Of a DNA stretch of 64,000 nt, positions 8,428 to 17,359 are shown in pieces. The stretch spans positions 3,208,545 through 3,272,544 of the forward strand of contig NZ_CP026692.1 in NCBI RefSeq assembly GCF_002949795.1. Reading direction: 5' to 3'. The DNA comes from Nostoc sp. 'Lobaria pulmonaria (5183) cyanobiont' (GTDB taxonomy: Bacteria > Cyanobacteriota > Cyanobacteriia > Cyanobacteriales > Nostocaceae). Position 1 is the first letter of the stretch. Each line of letters begins with the position of its first letter. The notes under the pieces were generated by a model. It was not told the origin of the DNA, did no database searches, and saw only the letters and a program-made list of their open reading frames with translations. The position numbers and the translations under genes were made by a program.

Positions 8428-9312
8428 TTATAACTCCAAAGGCGCAAAAACCCCCAGATTTTCCTCTAGGACAAATTTTAATACTGACTGAGTAGCCATG
8501 AGCAATCCGAGTCTAGCTTGGGCTAGTTCTGGTGAGGTAATTTTCACCTCACCCCAAATCCGGCAATTAGACCAAAACTTTTCAAAAGCTTGGCTCAAAT
8601 TCAGCGCTACTTTTTCCCATTTCACAGAACCGCTAACATCAGGGCACTCTATGTTGTCTACCACTTGTATTAACTCGCCAATTAGACGACGCTCATCTGG
8701 GTGATTTAGCTGCAATATTCCGTCGCAATTAAGCCAAGGTAGGGGGTTAGGAAAAATAACATCCCAAAAAGCTGGACTAGTATTTGGAACTGGTTCTCTA
8801 AGTTTAATCAATCCCTCTCGATGAGCCAGCAGCACTAGCGAACAGCAGCGTGCATGAGCATATTCAACAGCAAACAATGAATTGGTTATTGGGGATTGGG
8901 CATCAATTGTCTCCTCTGCTCCCCTGCTCCCCTGCTCCCCTGCTCTCCCCGAACTCCCAATTACGAGACTTTGTAACCAAGTCGCTAAGGTTGAGTGAGT
9001 TAATTCAAAATTTATCCAACCAGGGGGAACTATTTGGATGCTAAAAACGCCCTCACAAATCCCTGATAAATCTGAAGCGATCGCACTGGCAAGCTCCATC
9101 GCTTTTCGATTCTGAGATTTTGATAGTCGCAGAGACACACTTGAGGTATAGAAAACTCTCTTATCATCTCTACCTTTATGTAGAGTAATTTTTTCGTCTT
9201 TTATGCATCTATCTTCTATCCTGTAAGTATCAATGCTTATTGATTTTATTATATAACTATATAATAGCTGTTTGATTGACGTATATTTGCTAACTGGTAA
9301 TTTATAATGCAC
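8428..9312 (-). CDS. ArgRS-like protein with N-terminal and DALR anticodon-binding domains but no catalytic core
   Basis: The protein (294 residues) looks like an arginyl-tRNA synthetase from which the Rossmann catalytic core has been removed. Residues about 50-118 match the ArgRS N-terminal additional domain (VSLRLSKSQNRKAMELASAI, then PPGWINFEL). Residues about 146-294 match the DALR anticodon-binding domain (FAVEYAHARCCSLV). The HIGH and KMSKS motifs are absent. Standalone DALR proteins are known in cyanobacteria; their function is not established, and tRNA or nucleic-acid binding is an inference. Residues about 118-142 (rich in Gly, Glu, Arg) are encoded by an in-frame short tandem repeat insertion. 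The first 45 residues are unlike the rest, so the true start could be internal. Confidence 0.75.
   Translation of the reverse strand: MHYKLPVSKYTSIKQLLYSYIIKSISIDTYRIEDRCIKDEKITLHKGRDDKRVFYTSSVSLRLSKSQNRKAMELASAIASDLSGICEGVFSIQIVPPGWINFELTHSTLATWLQSLVIGSSGRAGEQGSRGAEETIDAQSPITNSLFAVEYAHARCCSLVLLAHREGLIKLREPVPNTSPAFWDVIFPNPLPWLNCDGILQLNHPDERRLIGELIQVVDNIECPDVSGSVKWEKVALNLSQAFEKFWSNCRIWGEVKITSPELAQARLGLLMATQSVLKFVLEENLGVFAPLEL
8911..8950. repeat. Short tandem repeat inside a coding region (GCTCCCCT units)
   Basis: Three consecutive 8-bp GCTCCCCT units (8918-8941) with partial units on either side. This resembles the short tandemly repeated sequences of heterocystous cyanobacteria, which normally sit between genes. 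Here it lies in the linker of the ArgRS-like protein, and because the unit is not a multiple of three, each unit is read in a different frame. Confidence 0.75.
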
Positions 9313-9594
9313 GTAATATTATTTAAATAGTCATGTAAGATATATTTGTTACATTTTTGCCATCTATCTTGCGGTATAAATTTAATTTAGATGAAGAAAA
9401 ATGAGAAGAGGATAAAATTTGATGAATAATCGATGAATAGTAAGTAAACTTTACTACCACCATTGTACAGTAGGAAGTATAACAAAAGAGTAGAGAGTAA
9501 TTTGCTTTCTATTCTTTGGATTGGCTGGCGCTGTTAGGCGTTAAGCCTGCCTCGTCAACACAAAGACACTCCTTGCACCCTTTTATTTACGTCT
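9313..9594. other. Divergent promoter region
   Basis: This AT-rich 280-bp spacer lies between the divergent ArgRS-like gene (minus) and the Crp-family gene (plus), so it must hold both promoters. I could not pick a convincing -10/-35 pair or a GTA-N8-TAC NtcA site. Confidence 0.35.
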
Positions 9595-9624
9595 TTGTCT
9601 TCAGCCGAACGCTCTTTGTTACCT

Positions 9625-10344
9625 ATGCAATCTCCATCCTCCTTTTCTGAGGCATCACGGCCTTTTTTGACTTGGCAACGCATTCTTGACTGGGCTCAAG
9701 AACACTATCGCTGCCGCACCTTTAGCAAAGATGAGCGCATTCCAGCCCGGCCTGGATTGCTATATTTGGTACAAAGGGGTGCGATCCGCATGGTAGGAAC
9801 CGCCCAAGTTAGTGCGACTGCCAGTCAGCTAACGTCTCGACGAATTAACAGAACCCCAGAAGAAGCGTTCTTGGGTTTTGTGGGAGCGGGACAGCCATTT
9901 GAAATTGTTGCTCAGTCACCATTCACACTCCAGGCTTATGCCCATGTCGATCAAACTGCGGTGCTGTGGATGTACTGGCATGATTTAGACAACTGGCCTC
10001 ACTTCCGTCGCGAAGTTATGGATGCCTTTAGGTATCAGCACCAGCGTAAGCTGCTGTGGCTGAGTGCCTTGGGACAACGCCGCACAATTGACCGACTCTT
10101 AGGATTTCTCACATTGTTAATTGAGGAATATGGAGAGCCAGCAATGAGCGACACTGATCCTGATGTGATTCGCGGTTATTGTCTGCCCTTTCCCCTCACC
10201 CATGCCCAAATTGGTAGCGCGATTGGTTCTACTCGTGTCACTGTCACCCGCTTGATGGGTAAGCTGCGTCAACGTGGTTTAATCCTGACTCAAGGCGATA
10301 ATCTAATATGCTTGCCAGCAGAGTCGATTAATAGAGCTGGTTAA
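9625..10344 (+). CDS. Crp/Fnr-family transcriptional regulator
   Basis: A 239-residue Crp/Fnr-type regulator if it starts at the ATG at 9625; the frame is open to a TTG at 9595, which would add ten residues. The N-terminal beta-roll domain (about 20-130) includes ARPGLLYLVQRGAIRMVGTA and a long loop with poorly conserved phosphate-binding residues, so cAMP binding is doubtful. A dimerisation helix follows (about 140-165), then a helix-turn-helix at about 190-225 with LTHAQIGSAIGSTRVTVTRL, the recognition helix carrying the TRVTVTR pattern of the family. It resembles cyanobacterial Crp-like proteins of unassigned function rather than NtcA. No partner gene is adjacent. Confidence 0.8.
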   Translation: MQSPSSFSEASRPFLTWQRILDWAQEHYRCRTFSKDERIPARPGLLYLVQRGAIRMVGTAQVSATASQLTSRRINRTPEEAFLGFVGAGQPFEIVAQSPFTLQAYAHVDQTAVLWMYWHDLDNWPHFRREVMDAFRYQHQRKLLWLSALGQRRTIDRLLGFLTLLIEEYGEPAMSDTDPDVIRGYCLPFPLTHAQIGSAIGSTRVTVTRLMGKLRQRGLILTQGDNLICLPAESINRAG

Positions 10345-10352
10345 GGTACAGT

Positions 10353-10378
10353 TCAGAGCGGCGATTTCCGCCACTCTG
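10353..10378. terminator. Imperfect hairpin between converging genes
   Basis: CAGAG-c-GGCG ... CGCC-a-CTCTG forms an imperfect stem just after the Crp-family gene and before the end of the converging PstS-like gene. There is no T run, so termination strength is uncertain. It is followed by a common Nostoc repeat reading GGGCTACGCCCCGCC that ends in a HIP1 site. Confidence 0.35.
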
Positions 10379-10423
10379 TCTTGAATGCGATGGGCTACGC
10401 CCCGCCGGAGGCGATCGCTCTTG

Positions 10424-11470
10424 TCAGCGAATTTTGACAAATCCCGCTTGGGAAATCAGTTCCTGTCCCTGCTCAGTCAGCAGTAAGTTGGCGTAAGCGA
10501 CACCTGCTTGCTGCTCAGTCTGACCATTCTGTTTGACCACCACAAACAGATTGCGGGTAATCGGGTATTTTCCTGATTGGAAAGCCTCAATGTTCAACTT
10601 GTTCCGTTTACCAGGACATTCAGACGGGAGGACAGAAGGTTCTTGGTATGGAGCAATGTATTGCCCTTGCGTGCGCCCCAACGGCAAGGCCTTGATTGAG
10701 CATTGAGGAATCACCTCTGGGGCAGAAGCGTAGTAGATGCTACCAGGACTATTAGCCAATTTTTGCAAGGCTTGGGTGGTTGTGGAGATAAATTCTACAT
10801 TGGAGCTGAAAGCTTGACCACCCAAGATGTCTTGGACAAAAAGTTCGACAGTACCGCCATCAGCAATGCGGCGGGAATAGGGCTTTATCGGGATATTGGA
10901 ACCGCCCACCTGGCTCCAATTATTGATTTTGCCTGTATAAATTGACTTTAACTGTTCTATCGTTAGTCCTGGGATATTGAGATTGGGGTTAACTGCAACC
11001 GCTAAACCATCAATTGCCACAGGAATTTGTTTCAAACTGAACCCACGCTGTTGGGCATGGCTTAATTCTTGATCTAGAACTGGTCGGGAGGACTGGGCAA
11101 AGGCTAGTTGACCATCTATCAGGGACTGAATGCCAGTACCAGAACCAGGAGATGCATTGCTGGGTTCTACATAGCGCATCCGTAACTCTGGCCGCGCGGC
11201 TTGAATTACTGGATCAACTACTAATCGAATTGGTGCCCAAGATGTACTGCCTCCGTAATTGAATAATCCTGTAGGAACATCCTTTACTGAAGTGAAAGTA
11301 TTGCCACTAGGTTGTTCCGATCCGGTTTGGGGCGTTTTGGTGTTACCAGAATTAATTGTATTTAGATCGACACCAGATTTTCTAGTAAACCACCAAAAAC
11401 CGCCAGCTATTAGCCCGACGGTGATTAGGATGGATAATACAAGAATAGTTGTTTCATTTTTTTGGGACAT
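10424..11470 (-). CDS. Membrane-anchored PstS-like substrate-binding protein
   Basis: A PstS-like (PBP_like_2) solute-binding protein of about 348 residues. It starts best at the Met of MSQKNETTI, because the neighbouring paralogs start with the same sequence; nine residues more are possible upstream. The N-terminus is one uncleaved hydrophobic segment (LVLSILITVGLIAGGFWWF) and has no lipobox. The ligand domain starts at YGGSTSWAPIRL, with SGTGIQSLIDGQLAFAQSSR and a C-terminal YPITRNLFVVVKQNG. Family members bind phosphate or similar oxyanions. There is no permease or ATPase nearby; it is the last gene of a minus-strand cluster headed by a Ser/Thr kinase, so a sensory rather than transport role is plausible (inference). 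Confidence 0.82.
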   Translation of the reverse strand: MSQKNETTILVLSILITVGLIAGGFWWFTRKSGVDLNTINSGNTKTPQTGSEQPSGNTFTSVKDVPTGLFNYGGSTSWAPIRLVVDPVIQAARPELRMRYVEPSNASPGSGTGIQSLIDGQLAFAQSSRPVLDQELSHAQQRGFSLKQIPVAIDGLAVAVNPNLNIPGLTIEQLKSIYTGKINNWSQVGGSNIPIKPYSRRIADGGTVELFVQDILGGQAFSSNVEFISTTTQALQKLANSPGSIYYASAPEVIPQCSIKALPLGRTQGQYIAPYQEPSVLPSECPGKRNKLNIEAFQSGKYPITRNLFVVVKQNGQTEQQAGVAYANLLLTEQGQELISQAGFVKIR

Positions 11471-11773
11471 AGTATAATTACCCGCGCGTCCATTCAATAT
11501 AAGTGCTTGACTTAATAAGTGCTTGCTACTTGAGATTGTATTTGGAGGACGGGTGTTTTATTAAAAATGCAGACAAATCCTCACTTCTGACTACTTTAAA
11601 AACCAAGGTATAATAAATTTCCTCTGGATTATTCGTCTCTTTTCTCAAGGCTTGAGTGTTGGTGAGGATAAGTTGTTAGTTGATATTAAGATTTTTCCCG
11701 ATAAAGCTCAATTTCTCATCTTGAGGGTTTTTCCAGGTTAACGCTTGGTTAATTTTTAATTTTTTATTGCTGA

Positions 11774-13171
11774 TTAACGCACTGGTTCAAAGTCATAACC
11801 GGTGCGAGAGCGAGAACCAGGAACAATTTTTACAAGTTGGACTGGCGCATTGCGATCGCCTGATGCTAAAAACCGAATTGTACCAGAAGCGCCAGTGGCA
11901 GAAAAGTCAGAGGACAAGAGTGCTTGTTGGACTCCATCTCGCGTGGGATTGCGTTCTAATGCCGCAATTAGAGCGACAGTGGCATCATAACTGAGGGCAC
12001 TTCGCCAACTCACATCAGCGCCCCATAATTGCCGCGATTTCTGGGGAAAATCTGACTTCGGATCGCTATCAATATGCCAGGGAACTGCTAATACCATCCC
12101 CACAGCTTGTTCTCTACCAATTTCCAAAGTTTTAGCGGTGTAAACATCATCTCCCCCCAGCAGAGTTAATCGTTTCTGGTTAATTTGAACTACTTGCAGT
12201 GCTTTATCGAGAGTTTCAGTATTAGCAGCTAACATCAACACTTCTGCACCTTGCTTCGTTGCTTGTTCTACGCTTTTAGCCGCGCTAAAATCCGCCCTGG
12301 ATAAGTCAAATTCACTGGCTACCTGTCCACCCTCTAAGGAAACGGATGAGACAAACTCTGACTTTAAAGACTGGCTATAGTTACTCTGAGAATTAAAGAA
12401 AACCACTGCATTTTTTTTCTGCAAGGTTCTCACCATGTAGTTGGCTAAAGTTCTCGCAGCCATAAAATCACTGGGAACTGTGCGAAAAACGTAGTGGCTA
12501 AAGTTAGAAATTTTGACAGATGTACTAGTCGGAGATATGGCTACAAGTTGTCCAGACGTATAGATAGCACCTGCGGCTAAGGTGGAATCGCTGGTATTCG
12601 GCCCAACTACACCCAATACTTCGGAATTGCTGACTAGGGTAGAAGCAATTTGCTTGGAGATTTCTGGATTGTCGTCGTCGTTAGCTATCCCTACCCTCAA
12701 CGGTACTCCCTTGACTCCTCCAGAGCTATTGACTTGATTTTGAGCTTGGGCTATCCCACGTAAAATTTCTAGAGAAACATTGGGGTCAGTGCCAAATGGT
12801 ACAGAAGCCACAATGGTATAGCTCTTGGAAGAACCGATGCGGGCATTGTTAAGAAAAATTAACGTTTCTGGATCGTTTCGGTTGAGTTTTAGGGCAGCTG
12901 TGAAATTGGCGATCGCTCCATCGTAATTTTTAGTAGCGATCGCCTGTACTCCTTCTTTTTTCACAGCAGAAATGTCACCCGGAGTAAAGGCTTTTTCGCC
13001 AAAACTAATGCGGTCTTGTAAGGATGAATTGTTGCCTGGTTGTTGATTTTGAATGGTGGTATTACCAATTTTGGTCCCATTGTTAGTAAACCACCAAAAA
13101 CCACCGCCAACTATACCAACTGTCAGCAGCAGGGCTAAGGCTAAAATTGCAGTTTCATTCTTTTGTGACAT
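11774..13171 (-). CDS. Membrane-anchored branched-chain amino acid-type (LivK-like) binding protein
   Basis: A protein of about 465 residues with the same anchor as its neighbour: MSQKNETAILALALLL... then GFWWF, with no lipobox. A short TPR-like helical pair follows at about 60-105 (AIATKNYDGAIANFTAALKLN), then a type I periplasmic-binding domain (Peripla_BP_6) from about 110, with GVKGVPLRVGIANDDDNPE, VLGVVGPNTSDSTLAAG and VAISPTSTS. It ends with the strand GTIRFLASGDR. Combining TPR and a LivK-like domain on a membrane anchor is unusual for transport and more like a ligand-sensing module. It lies between a collapsed paralog and the PstS-like gene, all on the minus strand, but about 300 bases separate it from the latter. 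Confidence 0.8.
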   Translation of the reverse strand: MSQKNETAILALALLLTVGIVGGGFWWFTNNGTKIGNTTIQNQQPGNNSSLQDRISFGEKAFTPGDISAVKKEGVQAIATKNYDGAIANFTAALKLNRNDPETLIFLNNARIGSSKSYTIVASVPFGTDPNVSLEILRGIAQAQNQVNSSGGVKGVPLRVGIANDDDNPEISKQIASTLVSNSEVLGVVGPNTSDSTLAAGAIYTSGQLVAISPTSTSVKISNFSHYVFRTVPSDFMAARTLANYMVRTLQKKNAVVFFNSQSNYSQSLKSEFVSSVSLEGGQVASEFDLSRADFSAAKSVEQATKQGAEVLMLAANTETLDKALQVVQINQKRLTLLGGDDVYTAKTLEIGREQAVGMVLAVPWHIDSDPKSDFPQKSRQLWGADVSWRSALSYDATVALIAALERNPTRDGVQQALLSSDFSATGASGTIRFLASGDRNAPVQLVKIVPGSRSRTGYDFEPVR

Positions 13172-13317
13172 GAACAAATTTGAATAAAGAAAAAATATTT
13201 ATTATTTTAATTATTTGGCTAAAGTTAAGCATTTTTATCATTTAATTCTAACAAATCTAGCTTTTTTTCTCAGTTTTTGACCCTGAGGTATCAACAGCCA
13301 ATTTGCGCTTCACCAGC

Positions 13318-13505
13318 TTACTGGTCTGTTTGACCATTCTGTTTAACGATTACAAATAAATTGCGGGTATTTGGCCCATCCACTTGTTGCCAGTTCCGTT
13401 TAATTGCGCCCACTGTTCCATAAGAAACCATAGACCACCAAAGATTAAACCAATAGTGATGACAACGGCTAAAAAAAGACTAAGTGTTTCGTTTTTCTGA
13501 GACAT
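13318..13505 (-). pseudogene. Collapsed third copy of the MSQKNET-anchored binding protein
   Basis: Reading the minus strand from the ATG at 13505 gives MSQKNETLSLFLAVV with a GGLWFL anchor end, closely matching the two downstream genes. After about 40 codons the reading shifts, and another frame gives NTRNLFVIVKQNGQTDQ and then a stop at 13318-13320, matching the C-terminal ITRNLFVVVKQNGQTEQ of the PstS-like protein. So the first and last parts survive and the ligand domain between them, about 300 codons, is gone, with a frame change at the junction. It shows the cluster once had three anchored binding proteins. The remnant could still give a short anchor peptide. Confidence 0.75.
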
Positions 13506-13534
13506 TATATGTAGCTGTTAGTATCAGAAATTTT

Positions 13535-14938
13535 TTAAAGTAAGAGAGATAGTAATTTATAAATAAGTCGAAATACAGCTGTGAATGAAATAGCTACTAA
13601 GCCTGCTCCAACTGCTAAAATCACCACTGACGGAAGGTCAAGACCTCCCCGTAAAAAGGGGATAAAAAAAATAATTGCAAAAGTAATTGTAGGAATAATT
13701 AATAAATCGAACTTTTCAATCCATCGCCGAGTTTGGGCAAAAATAAGTATACCTAAAATCAGGGCGCAAGTAATCAAAGTAACTATTGGTGATTTGACTA
13801 GACTCAAGAGGGCGATCGCGAGCAATGCACCCTCAAATCCACTAAATGCTGCCCCACCCAATAATTCCAATGTCGAAAACGCTGGCTGAGTTGGTGGACG
13901 ACGGGGGACGACAGGACTAGAACCTTGAGGTGGTTGTGGCGGGAAGGTTGCAGAGGGCGAATTAAATTGTGTAGGGGCTTGAATTACCTGTGAGTTAAGT
14001 GCGCGTAGAACCTCTTGGGCTGACTGGAAGCGTTGATTAGCCGCAGGTAGCAGCATCTTGTCTAAAATGTCAGCAAGGTGAGGGTTGACACTTACTTGGG
14101 TTCGCCATTTCCACTGGTTACTATAAGCATCAAATAGTTGAATTGCTTCCTGGTTTGTTAACAAGGTAATCAGAGTTACAGCTAAAGCGTATAAATCTGT
14201 AGATGGAAATACTTGCCCACCAGCCATCTGTTCGGGCGGTGCAAATCCCATAGAATAAATTCCTGTGGAAGAAGCCGCAGAACCAGGTGCAGCATTTGTT
14301 ACTTGCTTGACTGCGCCAAAGTCTAGTAAGAAAAGTTTACCATCACGACGACGCATGATGTTTGAAGGTTTGATATCTCTGTGGATAATGCCTCTGTCAT
14401 GGACAAACTCTAGAACCCGCACAATTCCTTGCAACACCTCTAATACTTGCTGTTCAGAAAATTTGCCCTGTTGAATTAATTCTTCCTCTAAGGTTTGCCC
14501 ATCAATATATTCTTGCACCAAGTAAAAAAATTGGTCTTGCTCTCCTGGTTGCAAGCTATTAACTATCACTGGAAAGAAAGCAAACAAGTCAGGAATTTGC
14601 TCGTGATCGTTACCAAGCTGTGCTAAAACTTCTGCCTCTCTCTCAAACATTAACTGCGCTTGTTGCAGTTGAGTTAAGGTTAAATTTCCCGATGGTTGAA
14701 ACTGCTTAACCACGCATTGACGCATTCCCGGTATTCGGCGATCGCGTGCCAAAAATGCGGCTCCAAATCCGCCCCTTCCCAGCAGTTTCGTTGGCACGTA
14801 TCGACCATCTAGCATCAGTGGCATACCACAGGTAGTGCAATACTTTTGCTGGGTTGTTTTCAGTGTCGTAATATCATCTAAATCGGCAAAATAGTTTTGT
14901 GGGCGCGGACAACGGGGACGAGTGCAGTAAACTTCCAT
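13535..14938 (-). CDS. Membrane-anchored Ser/Thr protein kinase with N-terminal zinc-ribbon-like segment
   Basis: Hanks-type kinase of 467 residues. The N-terminus has Cys5, Cys10, Cys34 and Cys37 in a zinc-ribbon-like arrangement (MEVYCTRPRCPRPQ ... YCTTCG), common in cyanobacterial kinases. The kinase domain begins at about 48 with the glycine loop GRGGFGAAF and Lys78 (CVVKQF), the catalytic loop HRDIKPSN with Asp188, and DFG at 206-208. A Pro/Gln-rich linker leads to four hydrophobic segments (about 355-467), so the kinase is anchored in the membrane with its catalytic domain inside. It heads a same-strand run containing the collapsed and two intact membrane-anchored binding proteins, suggesting a joint signalling role. 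Confidence 0.9.
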   Translation of the reverse strand: MEVYCTRPRCPRPQNYFADLDDITTLKTTQQKYCTTCGMPLMLDGRYVPTKLLGRGGFGAAFLARDRRIPGMRQCVVKQFQPSGNLTLTQLQQAQLMFEREAEVLAQLGNDHEQIPDLFAFFPVIVNSLQPGEQDQFFYLVQEYIDGQTLEEELIQQGKFSEQQVLEVLQGIVRVLEFVHDRGIIHRDIKPSNIMRRRDGKLFLLDFGAVKQVTNAAPGSAASSTGIYSMGFAPPEQMAGGQVFPSTDLYALAVTLITLLTNQEAIQLFDAYSNQWKWRTQVSVNPHLADILDKMLLPAANQRFQSAQEVLRALNSQVIQAPTQFNSPSATFPPQPPQGSSPVVPRRPPTQPAFSTLELLGGAAFSGFEGALLAIALLSLVKSPIVTLITCALILGILIFAQTRRWIEKFDLLIIPTITFAIIFFIPFLRGGLDLPSVVILAVGAGLVAISFTAVFRLIYKLLSLLL

Positions 14939-15269
14939 TTTCGTGATTAGTCATTAGTCAAAATAATTCGTAATTGATAATACTCGCCTTCTCTAATAGA
15001 TGCTACGCGAATGGCGAGAAGTAAACTGCGTAATTCGTAATTAGTTCAGGTTACATAGAAACCAAATTTATTAATCAAGAACAGGAAACTTTTTTCCGGA
15101 AGCTAAACCCCTAGCTTGCTTACAATGCCCGGCACGAACAGCGATGGGTTGATAATTACGAATTACGTTAGCGTAGCGTTAGCAAAAGAGGAGCGTCATT
15201 ACGAATTATTTAGTCATTGGTCATTTACAAAAAACAAAGTCCAAATGACAAGGGACTAATAACCTGATT
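14939..15269. repeat. Repeat-rich spacer (AATTACGAATTAC and GCTACGCGAA motifs)
   Basis: The spacer between the kinase and rbcR contains copies of AATTCGTAATT (around 14967 and 15029), AATTACGAATTAC (around 15155 and 15200), and palindromic GCTACGCGAATGGCG and GCGTAGCGTTAGC pieces. These are dispersed Nostoc intergenic repeats. I see no gene in it. Confidence 0.55.
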
Positions 15270-16283
15270 TTAGTCTTCACCAGATGAGGTGGGTGTTGCT
15301 ACCTCCAATGTAGTTAACACTAGACTTTTTTGTGTTAATTTTAACACATCTTGATTCCATCCTGGGTTAGCAAACTGGGGCAAAATTTCTTGACTAAAGG
15401 CTTCTGCGGCTTTGGATCTATAGCGATTGGGATTACAAATCAGCCACAGCGTCCGTTTGACGACTACGCCTTCAATGGGAGTACGGTGCAAAACGCCCAT
15501 TTGTAACTCTTTAGCGATCGCACTAGTTGAAACAAAGGCAGCCCCTAGACCAGATTGCACAGCATTTTTAATCGCTTCAATAGAATTCAATTCCATTTCA
15601 ACTTTAAAACGTCTGGTATCGATTTCACAGCGTGCTAGCACTTGGTCAATGACTTTGCGGATAGTCGATTGGGAATCTAGGGCAATGAATTGTAATTTAT
15701 ACAGGTCTTCTTTCTGGATTTTTTCAAGTTTGGTAAAAGGATGAAAGACAGGTATAATCAGCGCTAGCTCATCCTCAGCGTAAGGAATCACGTCTAAAGA
15801 TTCTGACAGTTCACCAGGGATTTCACCGCCGATAATTGCCAGATCGACTTGTCCGTTAGCGACACTCCAAGCAGTCCGCCGGGTAGAGTGGACGTGTAAT
15901 TGTACTGCCACATCTGGATATTTTTGTCGGAACATACCGATCATTCTGGGCAAAAGATAAGTGCCAGTGGTTTGAGAAGCACCGACAATTAAAGTACCAC
16001 CTTGGAGATTTTGTAAATCCTCGATGGCGCGGCAGGTTTCCTGACAGAGACTGAGGATTTTTTCACCGTAGTTTAAGAGTAGATGCCCAGCTTCGGTTAA
16101 TTGGGCGCGTCGTCCTCCACGATCAAATAAGGGGACATCGAGTTGCCGTTCCAGATTTTGGACTTGCAAACTGACGGCAGGCTGGGAGACGTAAAGACTA
16201 TCAGCGGCACGCTTGAAGCTTCCTTCTTGGGCGATCGCTTTCAGGATACGTAACTGATCTAAAGTGAAAGGAAGGTCAGACAT
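15270..16283 (-). CDS. rbcR: LysR-family regulator RbcR
   Basis: LysR-type regulator of about 337 residues, matching the cyanobacterial and plastid RbcR (Ycf30) that controls carbon-fixation genes including the RuBisCO operon. The helix-turn-helix is at the N-terminus ([20 protein letters not shown], then [15 protein letters not shown]). The effector domain shows [20 protein letters not shown] and [20 protein letters not shown], and [11 protein letters not shown]. Start: MSDLPF (16283) fits the family; an upstream Met would add three residues. RbcR senses Calvin-cycle intermediates (family knowledge). It is divergent from the NnrU gene and close to the NDH-1 genes. Confidence 0.93.
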   Translation of the reverse strand: MSDLPFTLDQLRILKAIAQEGSFKRAADSLYVSQPAVSLQVQNLERQLDVPLFDRGGRRAQLTEAGHLLLNYGEKILSLCQETCRAIEDLQNLQGGTLIVGASQTTGTYLLPRMIGMFRQKYPDVAVQLHVHSTRRTAWSVANGQVDLAIIGGEIPGELSESLDVIPYAEDELALIIPVFHPFTKLEKIQKEDLYKLQFIALDSQSTIRKVIDQVLARCEIDTRRFKVEMELNSIEAIKNAVQSGLGAAFVSTSAIAKELQMGVLHRTPIEGVVVKRTLWLICNPNRYRSKAAEAFSQEILPQFANPGWNQDVLKLTQKSLVLTTLEVATPTSSGED

Positions 16284-16495
16284 AAGGCTCAACCCACAAA
16301 CTTTTAAAGGAGCAGATGCACGTAATAAATCCGGTTTGACAGCAATCAGCCGGACATGATTTGTTGCATATTAAACTTGAAGGATTGACTCGAAAAAGAC
16401 AGTAGCACAACATCTTGACTAAAGTCCCCTTTTGAATACTTTGTGGTATTGGTTGTACTGAATTCAGTTTTCTTTAAATTACTTCACCTGTGTAT

Positions 16496-17212
16496 ATGCT
16501 GCTGATTTCTTGGTTGACACCCAGTCATTTTGTCATACTAGGGTTACAAATAGTTTTTGCGATCGCTCACAGTGGAGGCGCTGCTTTACGCCCTTGGGCA
16601 GAAAAATACATTGGCCCAAGGTTTTATCGCATTCTCTTTGCATTAGTCAGCCTACCGTTGGCTGTGATATTAATTATTTACTTTTTTGGGCACCGTTATG
16701 ATGGTTTGCAAATTTGGCAGGTACAAGGGGTGCCAGGAGTCCGAGAATTTGTTTGGCTGCTATCAGCAATCTCGTTTTTGTTTTTATATCCTGCTACCTT
16801 CAATCTACTAGAAATTGCTGCTATTCAAAAGCCCCAAGTTCATCTTTACGAAACAGGAATTATTCGGATTACCCGTCATCCTCAGATGGTAGGACAAGTA
16901 ATTTGGTGTGTTGCCCATACTCTCTGGCTGGGTACTACCTTTACCCTTGTGACTTCCATTGGATTGATATTGCATCACTTGTTTGGGGTTTGGCATGGGG
17001 ATCGCCGCCTGAGCGATCGTTATGGGGAAGCTTTTGAAATTGCCAAACAGCGGACTTCAATTATTCCCTTTAAAGCAATTATTGACGGACGTCAATCTCT
17101 CAAATGGCAGGAATTTTTCCGCCCTGCCTATTTGGGAGTTGCCATTTTTATAGCTTTGCTTTGGTGGTCGCACCCTCTGTTACTGGAAGCAACTAGTAGC
17201 ATAGGATGGTAA
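16496..17212 (+). CDS. NnrU-family integral membrane protein
   Basis: NnrU-family protein of about 238 residues with about six membrane helices. Recognisable family parts are FAIAHSGGAALRPWAEKYIGPRFYRILFALVSLPLAV near the N-terminus, and the histidine-containing core GIIRITRHPQMVGQVIWCVAHTLWLG followed by HHLFGVWHGDRRLSDRYGEAF. The family includes plant 15-cis-zeta-carotene isomerase (Z-ISO), a haem protein, and proteobacterial NnrU from denitrification clusters; which activity applies here cannot be told. Start: the ATG at 16496, although a GTG at 16490 is also in frame. It is divergent from rbcR across about 210 bases. Confidence 0.85.
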   Translation: MLLISWLTPSHFVILGLQIVFAIAHSGGAALRPWAEKYIGPRFYRILFALVSLPLAVILIIYFFGHRYDGLQIWQVQGVPGVREFVWLLSAISFLFLYPATFNLLEIAAIQKPQVHLYETGIIRITRHPQMVGQVIWCVAHTLWLGTTFTLVTSIGLILHHLFGVWHGDRRLSDRYGEAFEIAKQRTSIIPFKAIIDGRQSLKWQEFFRPAYLGVAIFIALLWWSHPLLLEATSSIGW

Positions 17213-17359
17213 CTTTAGACGATCCCCAGTATCAGCAGAAAATCCGAAATAGATGGAAATTTCAGCTTATCAATTGCTCAAAATCAATGTAGGATAAATT
17301 CAAACATCTATCAGTGGGGGGTGCATTCAGTCAGCTTGAGATTTTATATTGGTAGTCGT

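Noticed and set aside
9313..9594. NtcA-binding site (GTA-N8-TAC) in the promoter spacer of the Crp-family gene
   Set aside because: No exact GTA-N8-TAC with a properly placed -10 was found.
14939..15269. Repeated AATTACGAATTAC motifs as a CRISPR array
   Set aside because: The copies are inverted as well as direct, irregularly spaced and without unique equal-length spacers. They are dispersed Nostoc repeats.
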